Under the pieces are notes generated by a model. It did no database searches. It was not told where the DNA came from and saw only the letters and a program-made list of their open reading frames with translations. 64,000 bases of DNA from Cytobacillus dafuensis (GTDB lineage Bacteria; Bacillota; Bacilli; Bacillales; Cytobacillaceae). Location: NCBI RefSeq assembly GCF_007995155.1, contig NZ_CP042593.1, positions 1,530,001 to 1,594,000 of the forward strand, written 5' to 3'. Of the stretch, positions 44,086-53,338 are shown in pieces. Every line of letters begins with the position of its first letter. Within the stretch, counting starts at the first letter, position 1. The position numbers were made by a program, and so were the translations under genes.

Positions 44086-44712
44086 TCAGTCTTTAATATC
44101 ATCTTTAATATTTTTCATTAATGCCTTCATTTCATCACGCATTTTTTCGCTATCAATATTGAGATTTTGCTTAATATCCTTAAACGATTGTCCTTCTTTT
44201 TTTAACTTGATTACCTCTGCTAAATCCTTATTACTTGCTTTCGCCATTGCGGCACCAATTAAAATAAATCTTAAGTGAACACCTTCATCTAACCAAGCTT
44301 GAATTTCACTCTCTGTTTTCCCAGAGAATTCAGCTACTTTTTCGATGACGGTTTCTTTATGCTCTTCTAAAAATTTTTCCTTATGCTCATGGCACTCTTC
44401 CTTTAGCTTTTTCATATCAAGTCCGTAGTGCTCTGCGGTTTTTTTCCAGGAGGAATTGTTTTCTTTATAGAACTTTAAGACATCGTCCGTTTTTTTATTT
44501 GCGTATTTGGCAATATGCGCGGCTTTGCGAATATCCTTTTTCGAATAGCCTTTGTCCAAAAGACGTTGAAAATCCTCTTTTGTAATAAAGTCATGATGAT
44601 GTTGTTCCAGTTCTGTGTTCTTATCTGCGTTGGTTGTAAGTGGAGCTTGCCATAGAATTGCTCCAAATAGCATGAAGATTATTGTACAAAGAATCATCTT
44701 ATTCTTTTTCAT
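44086..44712 (-). CDS. Secreted protein with two similar helical units
   Basis: The 208-aa protein has a signal peptide (about residues 1-29, ending near TTNADK). The mature part contains two similar stretches of about 70 residues: residues 45-105 (LLDKGYSKKDIRKAAHIAKYANK, then SWKKTAEHYGLDMKKLKEE) and 135-200 (WLDEGVHLRFILIGAAMAKASNK, then SFKDIKQNLNIDSEKMRDE). Each looks like three short helices. It is rich in Lys and Glu with a His cluster at the mature N-terminus. I do not know the function. GGAGAGC precedes the ATG. Convergent with pbuG. Confidence 0.7.
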   Translation of the reverse strand: MKKNKMILCTIIFMLFGAILWQAPLTTNADKNTELEQHHHDFITKEDFQRLLDKGYSKKDIRKAAHIAKYANKKTDDVLKFYKENNSSWKKTAEHYGLDMKKLKEECHEHKEKFLEEHKETVIEKVAEFSGKTESEIQAWLDEGVHLRFILIGAAMAKASNKDLAEVIKLKKEGQSFKDIKQNLNIDSEKMRDEMKALMKNIKDDIKD

Positions 44713-44830
44713 TAATTTGCTCTCCTTTTTGACAATAAATAGTTTACTGGTATATCATGTCCAAAAATCACAAACAAATGTGGGAAAAATTGGACTGCTT
44801 TTCAAAGAAAAAACGATAAAGTGAAACTTC

Positions 44831-44977
44831 CATCAGTGGGGGGTTTCTTTCATCCCCCACTGATGGTTAGTTGAACCAATCGGGCCTTTACGGGCAGTTG
44901 ATCTTCCACTTAGGTTTCTTTAATTCTCTCGCAACCTTGAAGTGGGGGTCTTACTGCCCGTTAATCTGCGATAAAGT
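44831..44977 (+). repeat. Family 3 structured element, full copy
   Basis: Two large hairpins. The first pairs CATCAGTGGGGG with CCCCCACTGATG (44831-44866). The second pairs ACGGGCAGT with ACTGCCCGT (44889-44962) and has an inner stem, CCACTTAGGTT with AACCTTGAAGTGG. The element ends GTTAATCTGCG, which recurs at 30091-30136. It lies 77 bp before the response regulator start. Layout recalls the end hairpins of IS200/IS605-type elements, but there is no transposase. Confidence 0.75.
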
Positions 44978-45053
44978 AATATTTATTGTAAAATAGAGGA
45001 GAGTTCGATTAAATATTAGATAATGGATTCAATATAGGAAGGTGCATTCATTT

Positions 45054-45755
45054 ATGAAAATACTTGTAGTTGAAGATAATGAAAGTGTATGTTCCATGCT
45101 AGAAATGTTTTTTATGAAAGAAGGTTATAAAGGAGTATTTGTTCATAATGGTCAAGAGGGCTTCGAGCGATTTAATAAGGAGAAATGGGATTTAATTATT
45201 GTTGACTGGATGCTTCCAATTATGGATGGAGTGACACTTTGCAGAAAAATAAGAGAGCTCAGTCAAGTGCCGATTATTATGTTAACTGCAAAGGACAGTG
45301 ATTCTGATCAGGTACTAGGTCTTGAAATGGGAGCAGATGATTATGTTACTAAACCATTCAGCCCACTCGCTCTTATGGCAAGAATAAAAGCAGTGACTAG
45401 ACGTTATCAAACGGAAGTCTCAGAGAAGGATGAGGGAAATGTTATTACAAGCCAATATTTTAGAATTAGTAAGGATTCGCGAGAGGTTTATTATAACGGC
45501 CACCTTCTTTCAAATCTAACCCCTAAGGAATTTGATATGCTCTATTACTTTGTGAAAAATCCAAAGCAGGTTTTTTCAAGGGAGCAGCTATTAGATCGTG
45601 TTTGGGGCTATCAATTTTATGGGGATGAGCGCACTGTGGATGTCCATATCAAACGCTTAAGAAAAAAGATTGGAACGCCTCAGCAGCCATTTATCCAAAC
45701 AGTATGGGGAATCGGCTATAAATTTGATGAAACGGTGGCTGGTAATGAAGATTAA
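45054..45755 (+). CDS. OmpR/PhoB-family response regulator
   Basis: The 233-aa protein has a receiver with phospho-acceptor Asp51 (DLIIVDWMLP), the conserved Thr and Lys (TAKDS, TKPFSP), and a C-terminal winged helix with the recognition segment DERTVDVHIKRLRKKIG. ATG 45054 fits AGGAAGGTG and the usual family start MKILVVED; an in-frame GTG at 45042 is less likely. It overlaps the kinase gene by 11 bases. Signal and targets unknown. Confidence 0.9.
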   Translation: MKILVVEDNESVCSMLEMFFMKEGYKGVFVHNGQEGFERFNKEKWDLIIVDWMLPIMDGVTLCRKIRELSQVPIIMLTAKDSDSDQVLGLEMGADDYVTKPFSPLALMARIKAVTRRYQTEVSEKDEGNVITSQYFRISKDSREVYYNGHLLSNLTPKEFDMLYYFVKNPKQVFSREQLLDRVWGYQFYGDERTVDVHIKRLRKKIGTPQQPFIQTVWGIGYKFDETVAGNED

Positions 45756-47151
45756 ATTTTTCTACCAGCTCCTAATAAGTCATATTAGTATTCTCATTCT
45801 AGCCTTTATCATTTTAACTCTGTCATTTTCACAATTTGTAGAAAGTTATATTTTTCAAAACAAGGTGGAGGAACTAGAAGCGTACGGGGATCAAATATTA
45901 GAAGAATTGACTGTTCGCATGGAGGGGGACGAGCAATTCCTAGCTGAGTATAGTCAGCTGTTAGATACTAGACATATTAAATATCTCCTTTTTAATAATG
46001 AGGGAAAAGTTGTTTACCCAAAATTACAAAGCTCGCCATTAATACAGTTAACCGAGAGTGAGTGGAAAGAAATATCAAAAGGAAATAAAGTGTCGGTAAA
46101 GCATGATATTAAAAGGTTTGGTCAAGAAGTGTCTCTTGTAGCTATACCGCTTATGCAAGGGGATAAGTTGACAGGGGGAATCCTATTGCTGTCACCTATT
46201 ACAGGGACAATGAAAATGATCAGCCAATTAAATAAGTTCTTATTGTACACGATTGTTATCTCATTATCGGCATCGATTTTGATAAGTCTTGTATTTTCCA
46301 AAAGTTTAATCAAACGAATTAAGGATATTCGTAATGCCACTTCGATGATATCAGCAGGAAATTATGATGTTCATGTTCCAGATACTTCCGTGGATGAAAT
46401 TGGACAGCTTGCTAAAGATTTTAATGAAATGGTGGAAAAATTAAAGGGATCCAATGAGGAAATTGAGCGGCTGGAAAATAGACGGAGGAAATTTATTGCG
46501 GATGTGTCTCACGAAATGCGTACGCCACTAACAACAATTAGCGGTGTTGCAGAAGGGATTAAAAATCAATTAATTCCAGAAGAGGATATCGGGAGAGGAA
46601 TGGATTTAATTGATCGTGAAGCAAAAAGATTAATTCGCCTTGTGAATGAAAATTTAGATTATGAAAAGATTCGTTCCAATCAACTTAAGCTAAATAAAGT
46701 GGAAATAAACTTAGCTGAAGTGCTCGAGATTGTGGAAGATCAATTAATCATGCAGGCGATGGAGAAAAATAATCAAATAACTGTTTCATGTGATGATCAC
46801 ATTATGGTATTTGCTGATTACGATCGACTTATCCAAATTTTAATTAATATTGTTAAGAACAGTAATCAATTCACAGAAAATGGACAAATTATCCTGAAAG
46901 GGAAAGAGGATGAGGAGAAAACCATCATAGAAATTGAGGATAATGGAATAGGGATTGATCCAGAAGAAATTGAGTCTATCTGGCATCGTTTTTATAAAGC
47001 CGATGTCTCAAGAACTGGACAATCGTTTGGTGAATTTGGAATTGGATTATCCATTGTAAAGCAGCTTGTCCATCTGCATAATGGAAATATAGAAGTTAGT
47101 AGTATAAAAGGGGAAGGCACGAAATTTACAATTCGCATTCCTATGAAGTAA
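45745..47151 (+). CDS. Membrane sensor histidine kinase
   Basis: The 468-aa kinase has two membrane helices (about 10-32 and 160-185) flanking an extracellular sensor of about 125 residues, then HAMP, HisKA with the phospho-His in FIADVSHEMRTPLTTISG, and HATPase with N, G1 (DNGIGI) and G2 (GIGLSI) boxes. ATG 45745, overlapping the regulator stop, gives MKIKFFYQLL at the start of helix 1; longer frames run inside the regulator gene. It pairs with the OmpR-type regulator. The outer domain has no recognised ligand motif. Confidence 0.9.
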   Translation: MKIKFFYQLLISHISILILAFIILTLSFSQFVESYIFQNKVEELEAYGDQILEELTVRMEGDEQFLAEYSQLLDTRHIKYLLFNNEGKVVYPKLQSSPLIQLTESEWKEISKGNKVSVKHDIKRFGQEVSLVAIPLMQGDKLTGGILLLSPITGTMKMISQLNKFLLYTIVISLSASILISLVFSKSLIKRIKDIRNATSMISAGNYDVHVPDTSVDEIGQLAKDFNEMVEKLKGSNEEIERLENRRRKFIADVSHEMRTPLTTISGVAEGIKNQLIPEEDIGRGMDLIDREAKRLIRLVNENLDYEKIRSNQLKLNKVEINLAEVLEIVEDQLIMQAMEKNNQITVSCDDHIMVFADYDRLIQILINIVKNSNQFTENGQIILKGKEDEEKTIIEIEDNGIGIDPEEIESIWHRFYKADVSRTGQSFGEFGIGLSIVKQLVHLHNGNIEVSSIKGEGTKFTIRIPMK

Positions 47152-47156
47152 AAAAG

Positions 47157-47202
47157 AAAGGGTGTCTCTAAGCCGAAAAATCGACATGGGAGACACCCTT
47201 TG
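47157..47202. terminator. Bidirectional terminator after the kinase
   Basis: AAAGGGTGTCTC/GAGACACCCTTT with a 21-base loop; serves the convergent kinase and CNNM genes. Confidence 0.85.
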
Positions 47203-47223
47203 TTAATTAGATTTAGTGACATC

Positions 47224-48567
47224 TTAAACAACTTGTGATTCTGTTAACGGAAGTGGTGGTGACTTCTCATCATTATTTTGCTTTGTTACCTCAATATATT
47301 TAATATGATGGTCTTCCATATCCACAATCTTGAAAGCGAAAGAATCTAAAGGAATTACATCTCCTTGCTTAGCTTCATAATTCTCCGTTAAAATCCATCC
47401 ACCAATTGTATCTACATCTTCATCATTGATATCAATACCAAGTAAGTCACTTACTTCACTTACAAGCACTTTGGAATCGATTATATAATGGTCTTCACTT
47501 ATTTTCCGAACTTCAGGGACCTCATCCATGTCGAACTCATCACGAATTTCCCCTACAATTTCTTCAAGAATATCTTCAACTGTCACAAGTCCAGAAGTAC
47601 CTCCATACTCATCCATTAGGATGGCCATATGAATTCTTTCTTTTTGCATTTTAAGAAGAAGATCATGAATTGGTATTGTATCAATTACGCGTATTATTGG
47701 GCGTGTATAATCTTCGAGCTTATTCGAAGTGACTTGCCTATTCTTTATTAAGTCAGTCATCACTTCCTTAATATTAACCATTCCGATAATATGGTCCTTA
47801 TCGCCGTCAATAATAGGATAGCGAGTGAACTTTTCTTCATAAACAGTTTGTAAAAACTCTTCTAATATATCATCCTTCGAGAAAGAAACGATTTCTGTTC
47901 GTGGAACCATTATTTCTTTCGCAATTCGGTCATCAAAATCAAAGATTTTATTTACATACTTAAACTCTGATTGGTTGATTTCGCCACTTTGATAGCTTTC
48001 AGATAAAATAATGCGAAGTTCTTCCTCTGAGTGAGCTAGTTCGTGTTCGTTTGCAGGCTTTAAGCCAAATAATCCAGTAATAAAACGTGCTGAGCCATTC
48101 AACGCCTTGATGAATGGATACATTAGTTTATAAAACAAAATTAATGGCCTTGCTGTCATTAATGCAACGAATTCAGCTTTCTGAATGGCAAGCGTCTTAG
48201 GTGCTAGCTCTCCTACAACCACATGTAAGAAGGTAATCAATACAAAGGCAAGGCCGATAGAAAGGATATGTGAAGCGGAACTTGGAATATTTAGTTCGCC
48301 AAAAAATGTATGGAGAATATGAGCAATCGTTTCTTCTCCAAGCCACCCAATCCCTAACGCAGTAATCGTAATTCCCAGCTGACAGGCTGATAAATATTCG
48401 TCGAGATTGCTAATCACTTTCTTTACTTGTATTGCACTTTTATTTCCTTCTTCAACTAACTGATCAATCCTTGAACTTCTAATTTTAACAATGGCAAATT
48501 CTGAAGTAACAAAAAATGCCGTCAAAGCAATTAAAATGGCAATAATAACCAAGTTTAATATGTCCAA
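47224..48567 (-). CDS. CNNM/CorC-type membrane protein with CBS pair (YhdP-like)
   Basis: The 447-aa protein has an N-terminal DUF21/CNNM membrane domain (about 1-190, [21 protein letters not shown] and VVGELAPKTLAIQKA), two CBS domains (about 215-340), and a C-terminal CorC/HlyC domain. B. subtilis relatives (YhdP/MpfA, YhdT) affect Mg2+ efflux; haemolysin is an old label. TTG start with AAGGGAA upstream. It lies 63 bp behind the MerR gene on the same strand and is paralogous to the gene at 49283. Confidence 0.88.
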   Translation of the reverse strand: MDILNLVIIAILIALTAFFVTSEFAIVKIRSSRIDQLVEEGNKSAIQVKKVISNLDEYLSACQLGITITALGIGWLGEETIAHILHTFFGELNIPSSASHILSIGLAFVLITFLHVVVGELAPKTLAIQKAEFVALMTARPLILFYKLMYPFIKALNGSARFITGLFGLKPANEHELAHSEEELRIILSESYQSGEINQSEFKYVNKIFDFDDRIAKEIMVPRTEIVSFSKDDILEEFLQTVYEEKFTRYPIIDGDKDHIIGMVNIKEVMTDLIKNRQVTSNKLEDYTRPIIRVIDTIPIHDLLLKMQKERIHMAILMDEYGGTSGLVTVEDILEEIVGEIRDEFDMDEVPEVRKISEDHYIIDSKVLVSEVSDLLGIDINDEDVDTIGGWILTENYEAKQGDVIPLDSFAFKIVDMEDHHIKYIEVTKQNNDEKSPPLPLTESQVV

Positions 48568-48630
48568 ATAAGTTCCCTTAGCCGAAAATATTCGGGTAAG
48601 GAGTCACCTCCTGATAATATGGAAAATAGA

Positions 48631-49049
48631 TTAACTCGTTAAGCTTACAAGGGACTTAATTAATGTTGTTCCTTCTGTATTAAGCTTTTTAGAGAGGTCA
48701 CCTATTTGCTCTTCATCCAAGCAATTAATTAATGGAAGCAATACAGTTATCTCGTTATGAAGCTGCTTAATTTGCTGGGTTACTGCAGCAATTTGCCTCT
48801 CTACATCCCTTGTATGCATAATGGTATTTGATTTTAATTCTAGCTTTCTCTTAATCTCATCTAGCGGAATATGCATATTCTTGCATTCCTCTATAAATCT
48901 AAGATCTATAAGGACTTCCTCGGAATACATACGATAGTTTGATTTTGTACGATGGGCTTGAATTAGCCCTATATTTGTATAATAATCAATGGTTCGTTTC
49001 GAAAGGTTTGCAATATTCGCTAATTCGCCAATACGATAAACAGCCCCAT
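48631..49049 (-). CDS. MerR-family regulator with a disturbed start region
   Basis: The frame from about 49043 to 48631 encodes a MerR protein: YRIGELANIANLSKRTIDYYT (helix-turn-helix), then SNYRMYSEE and a coiled-coil tail with only two cysteines, so not a copper CueR type. In this frame a TGA lies just upstream and there is no ATG, GTG or TTG before codon Met at 48930. The obvious start, ATG 49049 with GGGGTG upstream, is one base out of frame: a fifth G in the run at 49047-49044 would restore MGAVYRIGEL. So this is either a frameshift or a sequence error. A SigA promoter stands upstream at 49111-49140. The YhdP-like gene follows. Confidence 0.7.
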
Positions 49050-49110
49050 CAAATCACCCCAATATAAAAATTTTTACTCACTCGTTTCTTGAGTATAGCT
49101 TCCTAAATTT

Positions 49111-49140
49111 ATTATATGTTACATAAAACCATACAGTCAA
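49111..49140 (-). promoter_or_regulatory. SigA-type promoter before the MerR gene
   Basis: On the minus strand TTGACT (49140-49135) and TATAAT (49116-49111) are 18 bp apart. A short inverted repeat ACTC...GAGT follows around the expected start. Confidence 0.6.
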
Positions 49141-49282
49141 ACGTAACAGTTTTGATAAGATTAATTACTTTAATTTATTTTAAAAAAACGGCAAATATGA
49201 TTTGAATTTTCAGATAATAAATAAAAGCAAATCAAAATGGATCTCATAAAAAATGATGTAGCTAGTAAAAATGGCTATTCAT

Positions 49283-50632
49283 TTAGTATTTAAGATCCAT
49301 TGGTGAATCTGCTTCTGCTTTTTTTACTTCAACATATAAAATATGATGACCTTCTATTTCCTTAATTATGAATTGAAACCCTTCATGTTCAATGGCATCC
49401 CCCTTCTCCAGATCAAATTTTTGGGTAAGAATCCATCCCCCAATTGTATCTACCTCAACTTCATCCAAATTCGTTCCAAGTAAATCATTGGTTTCTGAAA
49501 TAAGGAGCTTAGCGTCTAAAATATAGTGGTCTTTGTCAATCTTTTGCACGAATGGAAGTTCATCCGTATCGAACTCATCACGAATTTCTCCTACTATTTC
49601 CTCTAGGATATCCTCTGCAGTTACTAGTCCAGCAGTACCTCCATACTCATCAAATAATATCGCCATATGAGAGCGATTTTTTTGCATCATTAGAAGTAGG
49701 TCGTGAATAGGGATTGTTTCAATTACCTTTATTACCGGTTTTATATATTGAATGATTGGCTTTTCTTCTTGGCATTTTTTTCGTATACAGTCTGTAAGGA
49801 TTTCTTTAACATTGATTAGGCCAAGTATCGTATCTTTATCCCCGCCAGTAACAGGATATCTTGTATATCTTTCATTCATGATAACCTCTAGAACTTCAGA
49901 CAGAGTGGCATTCTCATCTAAACTGATAATTTCTGTTCGCGGTACCATGATCTCCTTAGCAATACGATTATCAAATTCAAAAATATTGTTTACGTATTTA
50001 TACTCAGATTGATTAATTTGGCCACTTTTCAAGCTTTCTGAAAGGATAATTCTTAATTCTTCTTCAGAGTGAGCTATTTCATGTTCAGATACTGGCTTTA
50101 ATCCAAATAAGCCGGTTACAAATCTAGCTGAACTGTTTAATGCCCATATAAATGGAAACATAATTTTATAAAACCAAATTAATGGCTTTGCGAAGCTTAA
50201 AGTAATGGCTTCTGCTTTCTGAATGGCAAATGTTTTTGGGGCTAACTCGCCAATGACAACATGTAAAAATGTTACAACAGAAAATGCAATCATAAATGAG
50301 AGAATCTGGGTAATCGAAGGCTGTAAATCAATCTTTTCAAAAACAGGTCTTAAAAGCCTTTCGATCGTTGGTTCACCAAGCCAGCCTAGACCTAAAGCAG
50401 TGATCGTGATTCCGAGCTGGCAAGCTGATAAATATTCATCAAGATTGGAAATCACTTTTTTAGCTGCATTGGCTTTCATGTTACCCTCAGCAATTAATTG
50501 ATCAATACGTGATGACCGTATTTTCACCATTGCAAATTCAGATGCAACAAAAAAGGCAGTTAAAGCAATTAAAATGAAAAGAAGAAAAAGATTGAGTAAC
50601 ATCATTAATTCCTCACAAAGTATGTAAGGCAT
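49283..50632 (-). CDS. CNNM/CorC-type membrane protein with CBS pair (YhdT-like)
   Basis: The 449-aa protein has the same order as the gene at 47224: DUF21/CNNM membrane domain, CBS pair, CorC domain. The two are clearly related throughout, including [20 protein letters not shown] and [20 protein letters not shown] segments. ATG 50632 is chosen because AGGAGGTG stands 5 bases upstream; the frame continues 43 codons further without a site. Expected role is Mg2+ or other divalent-cation homeostasis, based on B. subtilis and corC relatives. Confidence 0.88.
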   Translation of the reverse strand: MPYILCEELMMLLNLFLLFILIALTAFFVASEFAMVKIRSSRIDQLIAEGNMKANAAKKVISNLDEYLSACQLGITITALGLGWLGEPTIERLLRPVFEKIDLQPSITQILSFMIAFSVVTFLHVVIGELAPKTFAIQKAEAITLSFAKPLIWFYKIMFPFIWALNSSARFVTGLFGLKPVSEHEIAHSEEELRIILSESLKSGQINQSEYKYVNNIFEFDNRIAKEIMVPRTEIISLDENATLSEVLEVIMNERYTRYPVTGGDKDTILGLINVKEILTDCIRKKCQEEKPIIQYIKPVIKVIETIPIHDLLLMMQKNRSHMAILFDEYGGTAGLVTAEDILEEIVGEIRDEFDTDELPFVQKIDKDHYILDAKLLISETNDLLGTNLDEVEVDTIGGWILTQKFDLEKGDAIEHEGFQFIIKEIEGHHILYVEVKKAEADSPMDLKY

Positions 50633-50750
50633 TTTCACCTCCTTAAAGGTACTTTTCCCGAAACTATATTTTTTTATTTGATACATTAAGAAAGTATAAA
50701 TTGTCAGCGTAGAAGACGTTTCGACGCAGCTGCCAATTTTAGGAATTAAG

Positions 50751-50818
50751 TATAAGTGCAACTACGTCTCTGTCATCGCCTTTCCAAGGCTCGTCAATCG
50801 GCGAGTTTTCTTTAAAAC
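50751..50818 (+). repeat. Family 1-related repeat, divergent copy
   Basis: AGTATAAG opens it, and GGCTCGTCAATCGGCGAGTTTTCTT closes it with the same hairpin-plus-T layout as family 1, but the middle differs. It may be a subfamily. It lies in front of the CNNM gene at 49283, in the opposite orientation to that gene. Confidence 0.4.
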
Positions 50819-50871
50819 ATGTCCTCTTGAATCTCTTTTGAGCTAATAATTACGCCATGATCATCAAAATA

Positions 50872-50908
50872 CAAAAAGAAGGATCCTCACAAGGGTCCTT
50901 CTTTTTGT
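50872..50908 (-). terminator. Terminator of the GNAT transcript
   Basis: AAAAAGAAGGACCC/GGATCCTTCTTTTT on the minus strand, about 250 bp behind the GNAT stop with a family 2 copy between. Confidence 0.75.
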
Positions 50909-50952
50909 AAGGATCTTTTCGCATATATTGTTGCTTTTGCCTTCAAATTTTG

Positions 50953-51084
50953 CCCGTTGATTTCCGCTGCGGTCACTTGCTTTCCGCGGGGAGAGACGTG
51001 AGCCTCCTCGGCGCTTGCGCCTGTGGGGTCTCACGCTTCCCTCCATTCCCGCAGGAGTCAAGTGCCCTCCGCTCCAATCAACTC
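50953..51084 (-). repeat. Family 2 repeat, shorter variant
   Basis: On the minus strand it starts GTTGATTGGAGCGGAGGGC, passes ACTCCTGCGGGAATGG and TGAGACCCCACAGG, and ends GCGGAAATCAACGGGC. It lacks the inner AT-rich insert found in the copies at 58805 and 63031. Confidence 0.8.
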
Positions 51085-51155
51085 AGATAGTTAAATAAAA
51101 AGTGCATTAAAAACAAAAAACTTTACGAAAACAACCTTTTGTAATTTTAATTTTT

Positions 51156-51698
51156 TTAGCTTTTCCAATCACGGGCAAGCATTCCGTATACGACAAGATC
51201 GTGAAAATGATTATACAGGTTTTCACCGTCACGAATAATTCCTTCCTGTACAAAACCTAATCTTTCTGGGATTGCTCTGCTCTTTTTATTCCCAACACCA
51301 CAGCGGATTTCAATCCTATTTAGATTTAAATCTAAAAAGGCATAATTGACAAGAGCTTGTACGGTTTTCGTCATAATGCCTTTGCCTTCAAATCCTTTAG
51401 CAAGATAGTAGCCAATACTTGTTTGTCTGTTATTCCAATCAATTTGATGAAAACCAGCACAGCCAACAAGCTCGCCATTATAACGAATTCCGGCATTATA
51501 ACCGTTATTTTCAGCGAGTGATTTTAGCCACATAGGGATAATCGAATGATATTGTATGGGAGATGTCATGTTATCAACCCATGGAAGCCACTGTCTTAAA
51601 TGGTTTCGATTAGAATTGACAAGATGATAAAGCTCTTCAGAATGATGGAGTTGAAATAACTGCAATTCAATATCTTCATCAACTTTTAATACAAACAC
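51156..51698 (-). CDS. RimJ/RimL-type GNAT acetyltransferase
   Basis: The 180-aa protein is a GNAT enzyme that transfers acetyl from acetyl-CoA, in this subgroup often to ribosomal protein N-termini or amino acids. Visible are the acetyl-CoA region YYLAKGFEGKGIMTK and the family end motif NKKSRAIPERLGFVQEG. GTG 51698 is chosen because AGGAGAG stands 6 bases upstream and homologues start with FVLKVDEDI; the frame itself extends to 51770. Substrate unknown. Single gene. Confidence 0.87.
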   Translation of the reverse strand: MFVLKVDEDIELQLFQLHHSEELYHLVNSNRNHLRQWLPWVDNMTSPIQYHSIIPMWLKSLAENNGYNAGIRYNGELVGCAGFHQIDWNNRQTSIGYYLAKGFEGKGIMTKTVQALVNYAFLDLNLNRIEIRCGVGNKKSRAIPERLGFVQEGIIRDGENLYNHFHDLVVYGMLARDWKS

Positions 51699-51854
51699 AG
51701 CAAACTCTCCTTTTTTGCAATAATTAGAAGTATATCCAATCATAAAACGAAAACCTGGGAATGTACACAAAATTATTCGAAAAAAGGAAAATTCAGATTT
51801 AAATCTATTTTTTACTGGCTTTAAACGTTGATCAATCTAGAAAAAACAGTTGAT

Positions 51855-53009
51855 TTAAACATTTATTGGGTCCGACTGATTAGTATTCGATTCGGCAATA
51901 GGAAGGGTAATACTGAAAACGGTTAACTCTTCATGTGTTTCACATTCAAGATTGCCTTTGTGCTTCTCAATTATTTCTTTACAGACAAATAGCCCAAGGC
52001 CCGTCCCCAGTGATTTTGTCGTAACAAATGGTTCGAAGATTGACTGGACAAGATGCTGTGGAATTTTAGGTCCATTATTAGCGATCTCAAGCTTTATATA
52101 GGAATTATCTAAGGAATGACTAGTAATTTTGATCAGAGGGTCTGTTGTATCCATATGCAATACGTCAATTGCATTAAAAATAATATTGATTAGAACCTGT
52201 CTGATTTCATCTGCATAACCCCATAGATGGATTTCCTCATCGAGATGTTTAACAATTTTAACTTTGCCATCTAAAATACTTGGATATAGGAAAACTAATA
52301 CTTCCTCAATCATTTCATTAAATGAAAAGAAAACTTTCTCTTTGCCAATCAATTCTTTCTTAGATAGTAAGAGGAACTGTGAAATACGAAAATTCAATTG
52401 GTCTAATTCAATTGAAATGATATCTAAATACTTCATGTTTTGATTTTCAGCCTTTAGCAATTGAATGAAGCCTTGTACAGAGGTAAGTGGGTTACGAAAC
52501 TCGTGGATGAAACTAGAGGTCATCTGCCCTAACAACGTAAGTCGATCTTTATGGCTCGTATCGATAAACTTAGTCTTTTCCTCAATAATCTGATTTTTTA
52601 CATCACTGTAATAGGATACAGAAAAATATAAAAACTGATCAAAGCAAAATTGGATATTTTGCGTATACTCCTGAATTTCCTGCCAATCAAGATTCATTTG
52701 ATTTAGACTTTCTTGGAAGATGGAGCGGGCAAGATTTACATTGTATACAAAATCTCCAATATTCATTCCGGCTTTTACACGTTGATCCGCAATTGAAATT
52801 GAAAAAGAACGAATGATCTTTTTTAAATCATCCCTTTTTTTTGTAAAGCATTGAGTAAGAAGGTAAAATAACACTTCACCATTTTCCTTCATTCTATCTT
52901 TAAAAGGATCATTAGACGAAACTAATATTTTCTGTTCCCAGTCAGTCAGCATTTTTTCCTTCTCACTTTGAAAAAGCTCAACTACAATACTATTTGTCTG
53001 TGTTAACAT
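51855..53009 (-). CDS. Soluble histidine kinase with HisK_N-type sensor (sporulation kinase-like)
   Basis: The protein of about 384 aa has no membrane helix. Residues 1-155 are helical and resemble the HisK_N sensor of B. anthracis/B. cereus sporulation kinases. Then follow HisKA with phospho-His in FIHEFRNPLTSVQGFIQLL and HATPase with NNGPKI and GTGLGLFVCKEI. The HEFRNPL motif is typical of KinA-KinE-like kinases that feed Spo0F. No regulator is adjacent, so it is an orphan, as sporulation kinases are. ATG 53009 fits GGAGAG; ATG 53021 is in frame upstream. Confidence 0.83.
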   Translation of the reverse strand: MLTQTNSIVVELFQSEKEKMLTDWEQKILVSSNDPFKDRMKENGEVLFYLLTQCFTKKRDDLKKIIRSFSISIADQRVKAGMNIGDFVYNVNLARSIFQESLNQMNLDWQEIQEYTQNIQFCFDQFLYFSVSYYSDVKNQIIEEKTKFIDTSHKDRLTLLGQMTSSFIHEFRNPLTSVQGFIQLLKAENQNMKYLDIISIELDQLNFRISQFLLLSKKELIGKEKVFFSFNEMIEEVLVFLYPSILDGKVKIVKHLDEEIHLWGYADEIRQVLINIIFNAIDVLHMDTTDPLIKITSHSLDNSYIKLEIANNGPKIPQHLVQSIFEPFVTTKSLGTGLGLFVCKEIIEKHKGNLECETHEELTVFSITLPIAESNTNQSDPINV

Positions 53010-53290
53010 TTTTCTCTCCATTCCTTATTCTTTAATATCTTTCATATTTATATAAACTTCTATCTTTTTTTGAAATTTCCTTTGTCGAAATAAAACGAAT
53101 AAAAAAACAGTTCTTCGAGCCTACTCTTTCTTTGTCAGAAAATATCATAATGTGAAGAATTGATAAATATGGAATGGTACGTATTTTAAATAACTGATAA
53201 AAATGTGTAAGGAAAAATTGATTGTCACATTTTCAATAAGAATCTGTGATTTTTTTCACAGTATTTATTCTTCAAGCTTGTTATATATAA

Positions 53291-53305
53291 AGATAATCAT
53301 TCTCA
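53291..53305 (+). promoter_or_regulatory. Fur-box-like operator before feoA
   Basis: AGATAATCATTCTCA fits 13 of 15 positions of the Bacillus Fur 7-1-7 box TGATAATNATTATCA. It lies 34 bp before feoA, so iron should repress the operon. Confidence 0.7.
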
Positions 53306-53338
53306 ATTAAAAAATATTAAATAAAACAGGTGATTATC

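Noticed and set aside
44615..44824. 69-codon plus-strand frame opposite the secreted protein gene
   Set aside because: It is antisense to the signal peptide region of a gene with a proper start, and has no ribosome site.
44831..44977. CRISPR-like or insertion-sequence annotation for the two-hairpin element
   Set aside because: No spacer-repeat periodicity and no transposase; listed as a structured repeat instead.
50650..50815. A metal riboswitch (M-box or yybP-ykoY type) before the CNNM gene
   Set aside because: There is some hairpin potential, and the gene is a likely Mg2+ protein, but the conserved core sequences of neither class could be found.
50864..51061. 65-codon minus-strand frame rich in Arg
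   Set aside because: It runs through the family 2 repeat and a terminator; composition reflects the repeat.
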